Origin: Ectocarpus siliculosus | Lineage: Eukaryota; Sar; Phaeophyceae; Ectocarpales; Ectocarpaceae | DNA length: 64,000 bases | NCBI GenBank assembly: GCA_000310025.1 | Contig: FN649729.1 | Coordinates: forward strand, 1,676,283 to 1,740,282 | Direction of reading: 5' to 3' | Part shown: piece by piece, positions 1 to 11,160 of the stretch | Layout of the letters: every line of letters starts with the position of its first letter | Numbering within the stretch: position 1 is the first letter of the stretch | Notes under the pieces: generated by a model | The model's database searches: none | Told to the model about the DNA's origin: nothing | What the model saw: only the letters and a program-made list of their open reading frames with translations | Made by a program: the position numbers and the translations under genes

Positions 1-928
1 CAATAAAAAAGGCATGTGGGAATGCTGGGAGATGGAGGAAGTGTGACGAAGATACACAATTTCCCGAAACCGCATGACTCTGTTTATATTCCATGAAAAA
101 AGGGTGTAGACGTGGAGCGAGGGAAATGTCCCCAGGTAGCTAACCGTTAGAGTGGCCTGTTTTTTTTTTATGCCTCCCCGTCCGTAATTTTAGTCGTCGC
201 CCCCCCCCCCCGCGTACAAGATGAAGAAACATGCGACAAAATGGTGATTTGTGCCTGGTTGGTGATAAACCCGAAGGCATGGTAGGGGCGTGTGAGGCAC
301 TGAAATAGTCCAGGGCAAAGGTCACCATCGTACGTGCGTTTGGGTGGTTAGACTTTTGATATTCGAGGAAAGTCTTTTGTGGAAGACCGAATGTGCCATT
401 TACTGTGTGAACGGAAGAATTCGGAACATCTCCTACAGTAGACGCACGTATGTACCATATTTGGGTTCTTGTTGTACCGACCTGGAGGCGTGCTCCTTCG
501 GATGTCTTGGTTCAGTTTTCTGGGGTCCTAACATGAGAAACAATGTCTCAAAGAGTTCTCATTCTGCTGCCTCACTGCTACTGCGGCAAGAGGTTGATAA
601 AACACAAGTCAACTAGACCCAAGGGCAACGTGCTGAGGAATTGATAGTGTGTTCCACGCGGCCCGCTTTGGAGGGTCACGCCGGCATGGAGGTCAGCAGC
701 AAACGATGTCAAGTTCGGACCATAGTTAGAAAACAGAATCGTAGTCTTTCTCTCACCCACCCACATCTTTCTTTCGGAGGTGGGGGATGGGAGAATGCTA
801 CGCGCAGGGGGAGGGGGGGCACTTAGGACAGGCCTCACCTTAGTATTTGTGTGACTTGGAGTTGGAGCCGGCATTGCTATATGGCGTAGAATGGGGAGTT
901 TTCTGAAGGTTAGTGTATTGTATATTGT
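1..928. other. No gene recognised
   Basis: I see no open frame with family resemblance or convincing splice structure here. The stretch has short homopolymer runs (poly-T near 165, poly-C near 200) and nothing else that I can interpret. Confidence 0.5.
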
Positions 929-1023
929 ACAAGGTTTTCGGCGCTGCGCGCCCCCGCTTTATTTGAAGCGATTCCAAGGCAATGTTTTCTCTGAAAGTGG
1001 GTTAGGATGTTGTTAAAATGAAG
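929..1023. repeat. Short direct repeat C, copy 1
   Basis: About 95 bp that recur almost unchanged at 1793-1887, with only a few substitutions or single-base indels. Both copies contain a GC-rich hairpin-like core (GCGCTGCGCGC) followed by a conserved AT-richer tail. The two copies bracket the first ~0.7-kb repeat A. At this size they are not an ordinary target-site duplication, so they are more likely termini of another element or the result of a segmental duplication. Confidence 0.75.
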
Positions 1024-1100
1024 GGGGTGCTCGGCCGGGGGAGTCGTCGAAGAGATGGCGGCGAGACATGGAGTCGAAGACTACAGAAGGAGTGCGACGC

Positions 1101-1790
1101 AACAGAAGGAGTGGGAGGAGTGGGCCGGGGTAGCCATCGAGAGTGGAGGTAGAAAGGAGTGTATTTTTGTATTTTCTGGACCTTTAGAAGGGATTATCGG
1201 AACCGGAGCACGCAACACCGTTGCCGGAATCGGAACAAACAGCAGACCATTCCGACGCGAGAGCGGTGAAGAGAGAAACAAAAATTAAAGACAACGTGGA
1301 TACACACACACACACACCGAGAGGGGAGAGAGAGAGAGAATACGGTACCAAGGTGATAGGAGGTGAGTGCATACTGTGTGAAGGTGTTCGAAGAAAAAAA
1401 ACAATGTACAGCAGTAGCACACGGAATCGGAACAAACAACAGACCATTCCGACGCGAGAGCGGTCAAGAGAGAAGGCGAAAACGAAAAGAGAATGTGGAT
1501 ACACAAACCATCAGAGACATAGAAAGACGGAGGAACGGAGGAGAAGGAGGCACACACAGAGAGGGCCGTACTTCGAGTGGAATGCGTGGTTTGATGGTAC
1601 AGAGCGGGGTGACAGCAGCAGGCGAGAGAGATAAAAGCGGAAGATAAAAGTGGAAAGTCCACCAAAGTGCCAAATTTCCAGAGGAAATGCTGCTTTGTGA
1701 GAGCCCGAGAAGACCGGAACGGAGCGCTCACAGAAGCCGAAAGAAGCGAAATGAAGCGTTCTCAGAGAAAAACTTAAATTGTACGAAGAC
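1101..1790. repeat. ~0.7-kb direct repeat A, copy 1
   Basis: About 690 bp repeated in the same orientation at 6843-7578 with high similarity and several small indels. Each copy contains an internal duplication of a ~45-bp segment (near 1227-1275 and 1426-1475), (AC)n and (AG)n runs, and purine-rich sequence. The long open frames across it follow from the purine/pyrimidine bias and match no family. The two copies lie on either side of the LTR element at 2002-6588. They could be terminal repeats of an older element into which the younger one inserted, or simply a duplicated repeat. Confidence 0.7.
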
Positions 1791-1792
1791 TA

Positions 1793-1887
1793 CAAGGTTT
1801 TGGGCGCTGCGCGCCCCCGCTTTATTTGAAGCGATTCCAAGGCAACGTTTTCTCTGAAAGTGGGTGTAGGATGTTGTTAAAATGAAG
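1793..1887. repeat. Short direct repeat C, copy 2
   Basis: Second copy of the ~95-bp sequence at 929-1023, lying immediately downstream of repeat A copy 1. Confidence 0.75.
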
Positions 1888-2001
1888 TTAGGCACCGATG
1901 GCAGTTAAAGTTTCCGTGAAGGTGGAGTTCCCATGATGGAGGTTCGTGTGTGATTTAAGGAGATGTAAAGGTCCATGATTTGTTTTCCAGTGCCCATTAC
2001 C

Positions 2002-2188
2002 TGTTTGGGTGCGGTAGCCCGTCAGAGGCCGAAAGAGAAAGAAGGTTGACTCAAGACCTTGGTTGATTAGAGAGTGAGAGACATGCGGTAGGCAACACCA
2101 TCGCCATGCAGCATGCCCATCAACACATTTCATCCGCGTATCCCCCGGAGGTCCCGTAGACAGTATACTCTGCCGAGCACCCCAAACA
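2002..2188 (-). repeat. 3' LTR of the gag-only retrotransposon
   Basis: 187 bp, identical to 6402-6588, with TGTTTGGG/CCCAAACA inverted ends. TTACC precedes it at 1997-2001. Confidence 0.9.
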
Positions 2189-4914
2189 GCCCCCCTGCTC
2201 GGTACGAGATACGATCTACGAAATCCTCGTCACGACTATCATTGCCAGGTAAAACGGCGATAAATCAAACTACGCATCCAAACGGAAATCATCCACCATT
2301 CATTCCATTTCAAACAATTTCCCAATAAAACAATGTTCTACGAAATCTGTCGATCTCCCAATAAAACATGCTCTACGAAATCTTTCAAATGTTCTGATGA
2401 TATCAAATAACTATCTCCTAAAAGGTCTGTCAATAATCATTTCACCCTCTTGAGAAAAATGCTTTACCAAATTCTCAAGAAGTCAAAACACAAACAAATA
2501 CCCTTGGAAAAATACCCAGCAAAGATACACATTACATCAGAATCACGTCAGAACGGGGACGGGTAACTCCGGGAAAATGTGTCCAACGTCCTGACTTACT
2601 CAGAATAAATTCCTCAGATAAACATTCATGTTTCAACTCATTGACCAGCTCAAATAACCTTCGGAAACACAAAGGCTTCAACCATGACTTACGAGAACAT
2701 GCCAAATCCTTCCTCCAATACCCAATACCTTGACAAATATACCAGTCCACCAGCAGCCCCCCTGCTGTAACATCCATCCATCCCAAACACGAAGAAACCA
2801 AACAAACAAGTCCAAAACAAACATGAAGAAACCAACAAATCACAAAACAGACAATCAATAATCCCGCATCCCCCCTGCTGGGACATCTCATATAAACGCA
2901 ACGAAAATCCCATTCAATATTCAATTCCATGTCACCTCCGTAGGTAAAACGCGGAAAACGATCCAAACACGAACTACCCAAATCCCATTAGCCAACATCA
3001 ATTCCATATAAAATCCCCAGGGAAAACACGGAAAATCTCAACATGAACTACCACCCGATGTCAGAAACACTGCTTGTTGTGCTGCAGCGGACAGCATGGT
3101 ATCACATTCCCCCCCCCATGATTTCCGACAGCAGTGCAACAATCAGGCGTGATTCCGCAAAATCCAGCATGCTAATTCTGCATCGAACTTCATCAACTCC
3201 AAACCGAAACAAGAAAAGAAAATATATCAAAGAAAAGACGTCACACGTCCAGCGCATACCAGTCTGCCGTACAGGCCTACTTGGAAAGGAAAATTGGTAT
3301 TCCGCAAGGATTGACTCGTCGGGTACCGGTACATCGGGGGGACAGAGAAACGGTGCGTGCCCCCCAACGTCTTTACCCAGCACGTCGAACGCCAAGCCAA
3401 CGCCTACTACATATATCCAGTACCATCAGAAAAACATAGCAGTAACTACCATAGAGAATGTTATCCCAACAAAGATGGAAAAACCAGAGTGGAACAAACC
3501 GTACGCAGAAATTATACTACCACCGCCAATTGAGATATTTTCCTGGCAAACAACAGCCCCCCGGCCGCAACATTCCATTTGCCTCCCAGAAAAACAACAA
3601 TAATCAGCCATGGAAATTCCCTGCCATTTGGCCGTGGGAATTAGTGTCCCTGCAAGGTAAAACGCGGGTGGGTATCTCTACAGAACAAAACAAAAGCAAA
3701 TCCAAACCTGCAAATGTGCCAACGATAGGAAAAATGATTTGCAGACATTCAAACAACGATGAAAAGTGCAGCATTGTATCTGAAGATCAAAACACAAGAA
3801 CAACATCCTGCACACTACAAATAATAGAAAAATGACAAGAAGAAAACGCAAACAAACATCACGTGCCTTGGCGAGTTTGAGACCCCAGCAGAAGTCGCGC
3901 TGCTTGCCGTCATTGTCGGACTCGCCCGGTCTTCCGAACTCCCTTCCCCGCTTCATGATCCTCCTGTCGTTGTTCCGGTCGCGAACACGGGCTCCCCGGC
4001 CGTTGCCCCCGCGACATCTTTCCACGGTCGAACGGGGTGTCCACCCCCATCACCGGCCCCACTCTCCCAGCCTTCAGCCGGCACAGCTCCCCCGGGTCGA
4101 AGGGGCGCAGCAGTGCCCCAAACCAGGCCACATCCATCCCCTCTGCCTCGTCGTTGCTACTGCTGCCGATGCTGCTGCCGCTACTGCTGCTGGAGCCATC
4201 GACCAGGTCGTCCACCCCGGGATAGTTGGCGCCGCGCACCCCCGAACACACGGTGCCGGGATCGAAAGGGTGCGTGGACGCCCCCCTCTCGCCACAGACG
4301 CTGTCACCCCAGCAGCCATCAACCTCACCTGCGCACCAACCGCCATCATCGCTGTCGTCGTCAATGCCGTTGACCACCGCTTCCCCGTTGCTGGCCGTCC
4401 CCCCAACCGATACGGTGGGGTAACGTCACCGACGGTCGCCATCGTAGCGGCCGGTGCCATCGCCGCGGTCGCGGGTGGTGCCGTCACCGATGTCGCCACT
4501 CCAGCCGCCGATGCCGTCATTGTAGCCACCTGCGCGGGTTCTCGAGCCATGCTCCCCGCCGCCGCAGCGGGAGAAACAACACCGTCGGGTGCCGCCGCCG
4601 TCGCCGCTGGAACCGCCGTCGATACCGACGCTCCAAGCACCAACGCGGGCGCTCCGGTCGTTCTCCCCGCCACCGTCGCGGAGATAACAGTGTCGCCGGG
4701 CACCGCAACCGTCGCCGCTGGAACCGCCGCCGATGCCGTTACTCCAGCTGTCGCCGCGAGCCCTCCGGGCGCTTCCTCCGCCGTCGCTGCGAGGGAAACA
4801 CTACCGCCGCCGTAAGTCGCCATCGTCGCCTCTGGAGCTGCTGCCGATGCCGCCGCTCCTGCCGCCACTGCAGGAACTCCGGCAATTCCCCCCGCCGCCG
4901 TCGCGGCGACAACA

Positions 4915-6150
4915 CTACCGCCGCCGTAGGTCGCCGCCGTCGCCGCTGGAGCTGCCACCGATGCCGCCGCTCGTGCTGCCACCGCGGGGACTCGGGTCAT
5001 CCCCCCTGCCGCCGTCGCGGGGGGAACACTGCCGCCAGAGGTCGCCGCCATCGCCGCCGGAGCTGCTGCCGATGCCGCCCGCTCGTGCTGCCACCGCGGG
5101 GACCCCGGCCGTTCCCCCCGCCGCCGCCGCGGGGAAAACACTGCCGCCGGAGATCGCCGCCGTCGCCGCTGGAGCTGCTGCCGATGCCGCCACTCCAGTC
5201 GCCAACGCAGGCGCTCCGGCCTTTTCTCCCGCCCCAGCGGCGGGGAAAACATCATCGCAGACACTGCCACCAGCGTGAACCATGTCCACAGAATCATTCC
5301 ATCCAAACCATCCGTCATCATCACCGTCCACAGCGCCGCCAGCGTGAACCACGTCGACGAAATCAGAGCGGTACTCGCTCTCTGCCATCACCTCGCCGCC
5401 AACGTGAACCAGGTCGACAAAATCAGAGCGGTACTCGCTCTCTACCACCACCTGCTGCTGTACGACCGAGCTTCCACCGATGTCCATGCAGCTGCCGCCG
5501 CCATTGACGCCCATCCAGCAGCCACCGCGGACGATACGGCCGTCATCCTCGCCGCTGCTGCCATGAAGATGCACGGCGCAGTTCCGCCACATATGGCCGT
5601 ACTGACCACAGGCGCCGCACGTACCCTCGAACCTGCGGGGTGCGGCGCATTCTTCGCCGTGGTGGCCGTTCCTGCCGCACCGAGTGCAATGGTATACCGT
5701 ACCAGGCGGAGAGGGTGATTCCTGCTGGAAATACACGGCGTTGCTCCCGCAGTCATATATCCCACCAACTCCGGTTGGCGGCAGCTGCTGTTGCTGCCGC
5801 GCCAACTGCTGGTGCTGCCGCGCCTGGTGGCTCTGAGTGAAAACGCAATGTTGGTTCTGCTGACTGACAAAACCACCACGAGACCACTGCTGTACCTGCG
5901 ATGGCTGCTGCTGCCATTGAGCACTCCATCGCTGCTGCTGTTGTTGTTGTTGTTGCTGCCGCCTAAGTCTCTCCTTCTCATACTCGGCAGCCTCCGCAGC
6001 TCTGAGCACCTTCACCAGCCTCTCCACCTCCGACTCGGCAGCTCGTAGCTTCTCTGCTGCGTTGCGCGACCTCTCCTCCATCTTGATGCGCACAACTGTA
6101 CCCTCCTCCCTTTGCGAATCTCTTCCTATTCCGCCGCTTCTCTCCGCCAT
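4915..6150 (-). CDS. Gag-like protein with two CCHC zinc knuckles
   Basis: The 411-residue frame starts with ATG at 6150. Residues ~24-64 form a charged, probably coiled-coil helix. A glutamine-rich stretch follows (about 65-125). Two zinc knuckles of the C-x2-C-x4-H-x4-C type lie at about 155-168 (CTRCGRNGHHGEEC) and 178-191 (CGACGQYGHMWRNC). These are the nucleic-acid-binding motifs of retrotransposon nucleocapsid domains. The rest is low-complexity, with a repeated acidic segment around SEYRSDFVD and then Ala/Gly/Pro-rich sequence. Other open frames continue into the Ala-rich and acidic region down to about 3910; one of them (3910-4377) has a repeated PFDPG-like peptide. As a family these elements package their RNA into particles using Gag; nothing beyond Gag is encoded here. 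Confidence 0.75.
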   Translation of the reverse strand: MAERSGGIGRDSQREEGTVVRIKMEERSRNAAEKLRAAESEVERLVKVLRAAEAAEYEKERLRRQQQQQQQQQRWSAQWQQQPSQVQQWSRGGFVSQQNQHCVFTQSHQARQHQQLARQQQQLPPTGVGGIYDCGSNAVYFQQESPSPPGTVYHCTRCGRNGHHGEECAAPRRFEGTCGACGQYGHMWRNCAVHLHGSSGEDDGRIVRGGCWMGVNGGGSCMDIGGSSVVQQQVVVESEYRSDFVDLVHVGGEVMAESEYRSDFVDVVHAGGAVDGDDDGWFGWNDSVDMVHAGGSVCDDVFPAAGAGEKAGAPALATGVAASAAAPAATAAISGGSVFPAAAAGGTAGVPAVAARAGGIGSSSGGDGGDLWRQCSPRDGGRGDDPSPRGGSTSGGIGGSSSGDGGDLRRR

Positions 6151-6401
6151 AGTCTATGCTTGAAAAATATCCCGTACCCTGCTGTCCCAGCCCTGAAGCG
6201 CTGTCCCAGCAATACACCCCCTGCTGTCCCGGTCCCCGATGGCCACCGTCCCAGCTATACACTACCCGCTGCCGTGCTGTCCCGTCCCCGTTGGCCACGT
6301 CCCAGCTTAGCTATATATATCGTATTCGCCGCCCCATTGGCCCGGCACATACAGCTCAGACGCCAATACCCACTACCAACACCAGGCCATACAATATATT
6401 G

Positions 6402-6588
6402 TGTTTGGGTGCGGTAGCCCGTCAGAGGCCGAAAGAGAAAGAAGGTTGACTCAAGACCTTGGTTGATTAGAGAGTGAGAGACATGCGGTAGGCAACACCA
6501 TCGCCATGCAGCATGCCCATCAACACATTTCATCCGCGTATCCCCCGGAGGTCCCGTAGACAGTATACTCTGCCGAGCACCCCAAACA
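6402..6588 (-). repeat. 5' LTR of the gag-only retrotransposon
   Basis: 187 bp, identical to 2002-2188. It is followed by the matching 5-bp duplication TTACC at 6589-6593. The gag-like ORF begins about 250 bp inside it on the minus strand. Confidence 0.9.
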
Positions 6589-6842
6589 TTACCCCTCCAT
6601 TATTATCTGACACACATCCAGAACTCAGAACTGCAAAAAATAGACAAAATTGTTGGCTGAACTGCGAATGAAGAAAGACAGCACTACCAATTTAACGCGC
6701 TAGCTACTACTTAAACTGCAAAAAAAGAATAGCACTACCAATTTAACGCACTACTACTTGAACTGCAAAAAAAGAATAAAGACAGCACGAAGAATTGGAC
6801 GCAGTACTTGAATTCTGAACAAATGAAGTCAAAGAGTAGCTA

Positions 6843-7578
6843 CAGAGGAGTGGGAGGAGTGGGCCGGGGTAGCCATCGAGAGTGGAGGTAGAAAGGAGTG
6901 TATTTTTGTATTTTCCGGACCTTTACAAGGGGCTATCGGAACCGGAGCACACAACAACACCGTTGCCGGAATCGGAACAAACAACAGACCATTCCGACGC
7001 GAGAGCGGTGAAGAGAGAAAAGCAAAAAATTAAAGACAACGTGGATACACAGACACACACACACACCGAGAGGAGAGAGAGAGAGAGAATACGGTACCAA
7101 GGTGATAGGAGGTGAGTGCATACCGTGTGAAGGTGTTCGAAGAAAAAAAAAAAGTACATACCGTATTAAGGTGTTAAAAGAAAAAAAAAAGTACTGCAGT
7201 AGCACACGGAATCGGAACAAACAACAGACCATTCCGACGCGAGAGCGGTCAAGAGAAGGCGAAAATGAAAAAAGAATGTGGATAGACAGACGGTCAGAGA
7301 CATAGAGAGACGGAGGAACGGAGGAGATGGAGGCACACACAGAGAGGGCCATACTTCGAGTGGAATGCATGGTATGATGGTACAGAGAGCGGGGTGACAG
7401 CAGCAGGCGAGAGAGATAAAAGCGGAAGATAAAAGTGGAAAGTCCACCAAAGTGCCAAATTTCCAGAGGAAATGCTGTTGCTCTGTGAGAGCCCGAGAAG
7501 ACCGGAATAGAGCGTTCACAGAAGCCGAAAGAAGCGAAATGAAGCATTCTCAGAGAAAAACTTAAATTGTAAGAAGAG
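6843..7578. repeat. ~0.7-kb direct repeat A, copy 2
   Basis: Same-orientation copy of 1101-1790, slightly longer through extra A-rich and (AC)n tracts and a local duplication near 7130-7190. It diverges by a few per cent, so it is older than the LTR insertion between the two copies. Confidence 0.7.
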
Positions 7579-9424
7579 GTGGTAAGAGCCAATATTTATA
7601 TTTTACCATATACATACATGGTATGAAACACATGTTGATAAGAATCTTCACTAGATATACTCGTGTGTTTATACTACAATTTTACACCTTTCGGTACATT
7701 TTTGGACGCACCACTCGGGGGCACCAAGATAGGATGAAGAAAATTCCAGTGTATGCTCCAGATAGGTGTACTTCTTCTGCTACGTTCTCTAGTCAATACA
7801 TACATGACATACATGTATGTACTGGAATAGAGTTTTGGACTGGAGCTTGATGAGTTTTCAGATTTAGAAAGAAGACTTAACCAATTGACTCAGCGTTCAC
7901 GAGAGAGACCAGTCCTGCACATGAAGCCACTGATATTTGTTCGGCACTGAAAAGTGTAGTACTCTACATACACTGAAAAGTGTAGTACACGTCTCACCAC
8001 GAAAAATGGGGGGACTGTCGCCATAGTAATGAGCCGCGAACCGCGAAGCGCGACATTTTTTCCCTTCATCCTCAGGAGGGAAAAAATACTATAAATATCG
8101 AGGATCTTTCAACCATCGCGCTGTCCCTTCCGCAAACCTCCCCGGGGAATGGTACGTCAAAATAATATCGCCTTTGTTTGACGAGAACGAGGTCTATAGA
8201 GCACCAATTTACGATCTGCTGGGTTGTGAGGAGGAAGCTAACTTGGGCACTCTTCGTCACACCGGTTTCGCCGCGCTCTGACAACAGATGGCCGTGCTTG
8301 ACACATTTTTGTACCCAATATCATCGAGAATTCTTGCCCTCGTCCCCGGAAGTTGGACGAGAGGTAAAGGAACACAAAAGCGGAGATCTCCTACACACAC
8401 ACGCAGCAGTTAGTTGCTCGGTTTCCAACCCGGGGAAAACAGAGGAAGCACTCTGTAAGCTAAACACGCAACACCGCTGGGAGGGGCAAGACCGCACCGG
8501 CGAGGGAAGGGAGCCATACACACAGCTCGTGGGGGATGTCATCGCCATTGCTGTTGCCTTGGCGTGTGGAGAGATGAGGGATCATCGGAAAACGAAACCT
8601 GTTGCGCCTGGGGCAAAACAACTACGAACTGATCCCAGTACGCAGACGCGGCGTTTTTTTCTTGCAGGCTGTGCCAAACTCTCGCGTTTCTGAGCGTGCT
8701 ACAGCCTCCTGGTTGGTGTTAATCTCCTCACAAGATGGAGCATGGACATAGCTCGTGGCGGATACCTTCGTTATTGTTGTTGCTTCGGTGTGTCGGGAGG
8801 GGTCACCCGGAAACAAAACTGCTGCGCCCAACATGGGGCAAAAACGAAGAGCCTTTTTGGTGCCCAGTGCCATGGCGTCTTTCCCGCATGCATGCACTGC
8901 CGAATAAGTATGATAGATGGGAGTCATTGCCATACAGAAGCACTACAAGGACATTCGTGTAAGCTACCAATGTTCATTTGTGTCTGTGTCAGTACTGTTA
9001 GGTGCCGATCGTTGGAGGTACTGCTGTTGTGCAGCTGAGGCGAGCATGTGTGTGTTGTGCGTGTTCCTCCGCTGTTGATTTGGAGTAGTATTTTCAACAA
9101 ACTTCCAGCGGGAGCAGGTACAACGTCGTGGAAGACCCGTTCGACTATTGTTCCACAAGTAATGAATTGCGCGTTCTGGGTCGCTGCGTTGCTGCCTGGA
9201 AAGCAGCGCGTAGTCTCGCACCTTGCAAAGCATCGCAGATAGACTACTGCAAGGCTGAGTCGTCACCAGCGGCTCATTACCCCCCCCTACTAGTACATAG
9301 GACGAAACACACACGCACCTAAGGCAAATCACTATGCGGGAATTTTCAGCGCGTCTAGATTTACCCTTCTTGCTGCTGCTTTTTCAACGTATGGTGGTCT
9401 TGGTAAAGGCACAAATCGACTAAT
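7579..9424. other. No gene recognised
   Basis: Short open frames only, none with a recognisable family or consistent splice structure. There is a short repeated phrase, CTGAAAAGTGTAGTAC, twice near 7946-7990. The frame of the coding repeat at 9425 appears to stay open upstream to about 9340, so that element or gene may begin in this stretch. Confidence 0.4.
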
Positions 9425-10162
9425 AATCCTTGCTATCGCCAACCACTTGGCATATGAAGCCTTTTGCAAGGGGAATTTCGACGACGAAACAGCCTTGCTT
9501 CGCCTGAAGGCTTTTCATACCAATAGGATTCGGAGACGGTTCACCTTCGAGCTGGCTCGTTTTCTGTCCGTACGAACTCGTGATGTTTTCAAACGTCATG
9601 GACTACTTCTTGATCAGTTTCCACCACGGCCGATAGGTTGGGATCTCGGTAGTAGAGCAGATAGAAACGACCAGGATGGCAATGATGAGGGGAATTCGTT
9701 TGGCAGCGATGAAGGAGGAGGAGAGGGAACCGGAGGAGGACAAGACAGAGACCAAAACAACAGTGGAGGAGGGAATCATGACGTGGAAAAGAGCAAGAGT
9801 TTCGAGCCAGATAACCTTCCCCACCACAAGCGACGCAGGGCCAGAGAAGAATATCGAAAAGTTGCTGTCAAGACGATCATGAGAACGATGGAGTTGAAAG
9901 CACGGAGGATGGTGGTGGTGAAAGCACTCCAAAACGAACTCGAGTGCAAGGTAGCAGCCTTCGCAGAGGCGTGCTGTTTTCTTCTGTTGCTACCGTTTCT
10001 GTCTCTGATCCGGAGAAGAATAGAGTAGTCTCCCCCATGCCGCCCCCTCACAGAGTCCCAGTTATGTTATTTAGAAGTGTTTTGTGTCTTCCACCGCACT
10101 GAGACTGACGTCTTTTCATTGGTCAGCCGGTTAGCGCGGTCGATGCTAATACTAAAAACACA
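9425..10162 (+). repeat. Dispersed repeat with protein-like coding, copy 1
   Basis: About 740 bp that recur in the same orientation at 20030-20712. An open frame runs from upstream of 9447 to 10028. Its N-terminal part reads like a folded domain (AIANHLAYEAF, GNFDDETALLRLKAF, RTRDVFKRHGLLLDQFPP). A Gly/Asp/Glu-rich linker and a basic KRRRAREE patch follow, the latter a possible nuclear signal. There is no ATG at the frame's left edge, so the true start or an upstream exon is unknown. In the aligned block, differences between the copies are enriched at third codon positions, which suggests past selection on protein. Similarity continues ~130 bp beyond the frame. I do not recognise the family; it could be a host gene family or a fragment of a transposon protein. 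Confidence 0.55.
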
Positions 10163-10768
10163 TACACACCACGGACAATCTGTCCTAACACCGGGTCGAA
10201 AGTTGCAAGTTTGAAGTGTCTGCCTTCGTCGAGATTGACGAAGTCCCACACAATCGTAGGTCGCTTCAGATCCGGTGAATGTGAGACTGTCGGCATTCAG
10301 GGCTGGTCCCAGGAACGCCGCTTTATTCTGATAAGTCTTGCGACCATGTAAGTCCAACGAGCAAGCTCAACTAACTCTCTCTGTGTACTATCGGTGATAT
10401 GTGAACGAGGAGGGTACTGTAGTTGGGCTACGAAAAAACAACGCCCGCGTTTCTTTTAAGGCTGATATCACCCTATTGTAGATCATCACGATCCGGTCGC
10501 GACTTCTGCGCACAGCTAACTTTTCTTCGCGGGTCCACCAACGGCTGGGTATACAACCACCAAAATATGGATTTACTATTTACTGTAGGCGCAGCCGGTT
10601 GTTTTTTCGAACAAGGAAACCGGAGGTATCTTCCGGGGTTTTGGTACACCGCCGTAGCACGAGGGGAGACTCGCAGCGAAGACAGTGTCGTTCGGATGTT
10701 TTCTTGTCGGGTAGATACTGTAGAGGGATGGCTGTCCCTCGGTGAGGCGGAAAGCCAGCTGAAACTAC
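10163..10768. other. No gene recognised
   Basis: Nothing beyond short open frames without family resemblance. Confidence 0.4.
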
Positions 10769-11160
10769 AGTAGGAACGCCCCCGTTATCGGGGGGGGCAA
10801 TGAACAGCGGGAGGAGAAGCAGCACGGGTAGGAGGTGTCCTTGACCGGGTTAGACGATCACTTTCATGTGGCCGTCTACTTTCATGGCCATGGCCAGAGC
10901 TGGCAGCATGGCGGCATGGGACAAAACGCGGCGCAATCAGCATGCATGCGGCGAGTCTTGTAGGCTTGTCTTTCTCCTTCGAAGACGCCCCAGCTGAGGA
11001 GGAACGCCCCCATGATCGGGAGGACAAACAGCGGGAGGAGTTGTAGCACGGGTAGGAGGTGATCTTGACCGGATTGATGAGACAATTCGAGAAATTGCCC
11101 CCTTTTCATGTGGCCAACTGGTGGCCGAAGCTGGAAGTAGCCTTTTGGACAAAACGCGGC
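10769..11160. repeat. Imperfect tandem duplication (~230-bp period)
   Basis: Two diverged copies, beginning near 10769 and 10999. Both contain GGAACGCCCCC, CAGCGGGAGGAG, CACGGGTAGGAGGT, TTTCATGTGGCC and GGACAAAACGCGGC in the same order. Long minus-strand frames through them are similar to each other only because the DNA is duplicated. I see no recognisable product. Confidence 0.65.

Larger units (their letters stand above)
2002..6588 (-). mobile_element. Gag-only LTR retrotransposon (TR-GAG-like, non-autonomous)
   Basis: A 4.6-kb element bounded by two 187-bp direct repeats (2002-2188 and 6402-6588) that I read as identical base for base. Each begins TGTTTGGG and ends CCCAAACA, the TG...CA form of LTRs. 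The whole is flanked by the 5-bp target duplication TTACC (1997-2001 and 6589-6593). The only recognisable coding is a gag-like ORF on the minus strand, so the 5' LTR is the one at 6402-6588. A G-rich polypurine run lies directly upstream (minus strand) of the other LTR, which fits that orientation. No protease, reverse transcriptase, RNase H or integrase is seen. Structurally it looks whole and very young, but it must depend on a partner element for mobility. The 3' non-coding part (about 2190-3830) is AT-richer and has degenerate internal repeats. Confidence 0.85.

Noticed and set aside
1184-1731. Overlapping long frames on both strands in repeat A
   Set aside because: They follow from purine/pyrimidine bias and microsatellites; the same frames appear in the second copy only because the DNA is duplicated, and no family is matched.
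3832-5718. Long plus-strand Ala/Pro-rich frames
   Set aside because: Antisense to the gag-like coding of the LTR element; GC-rich triplet repeats keep all frames open.
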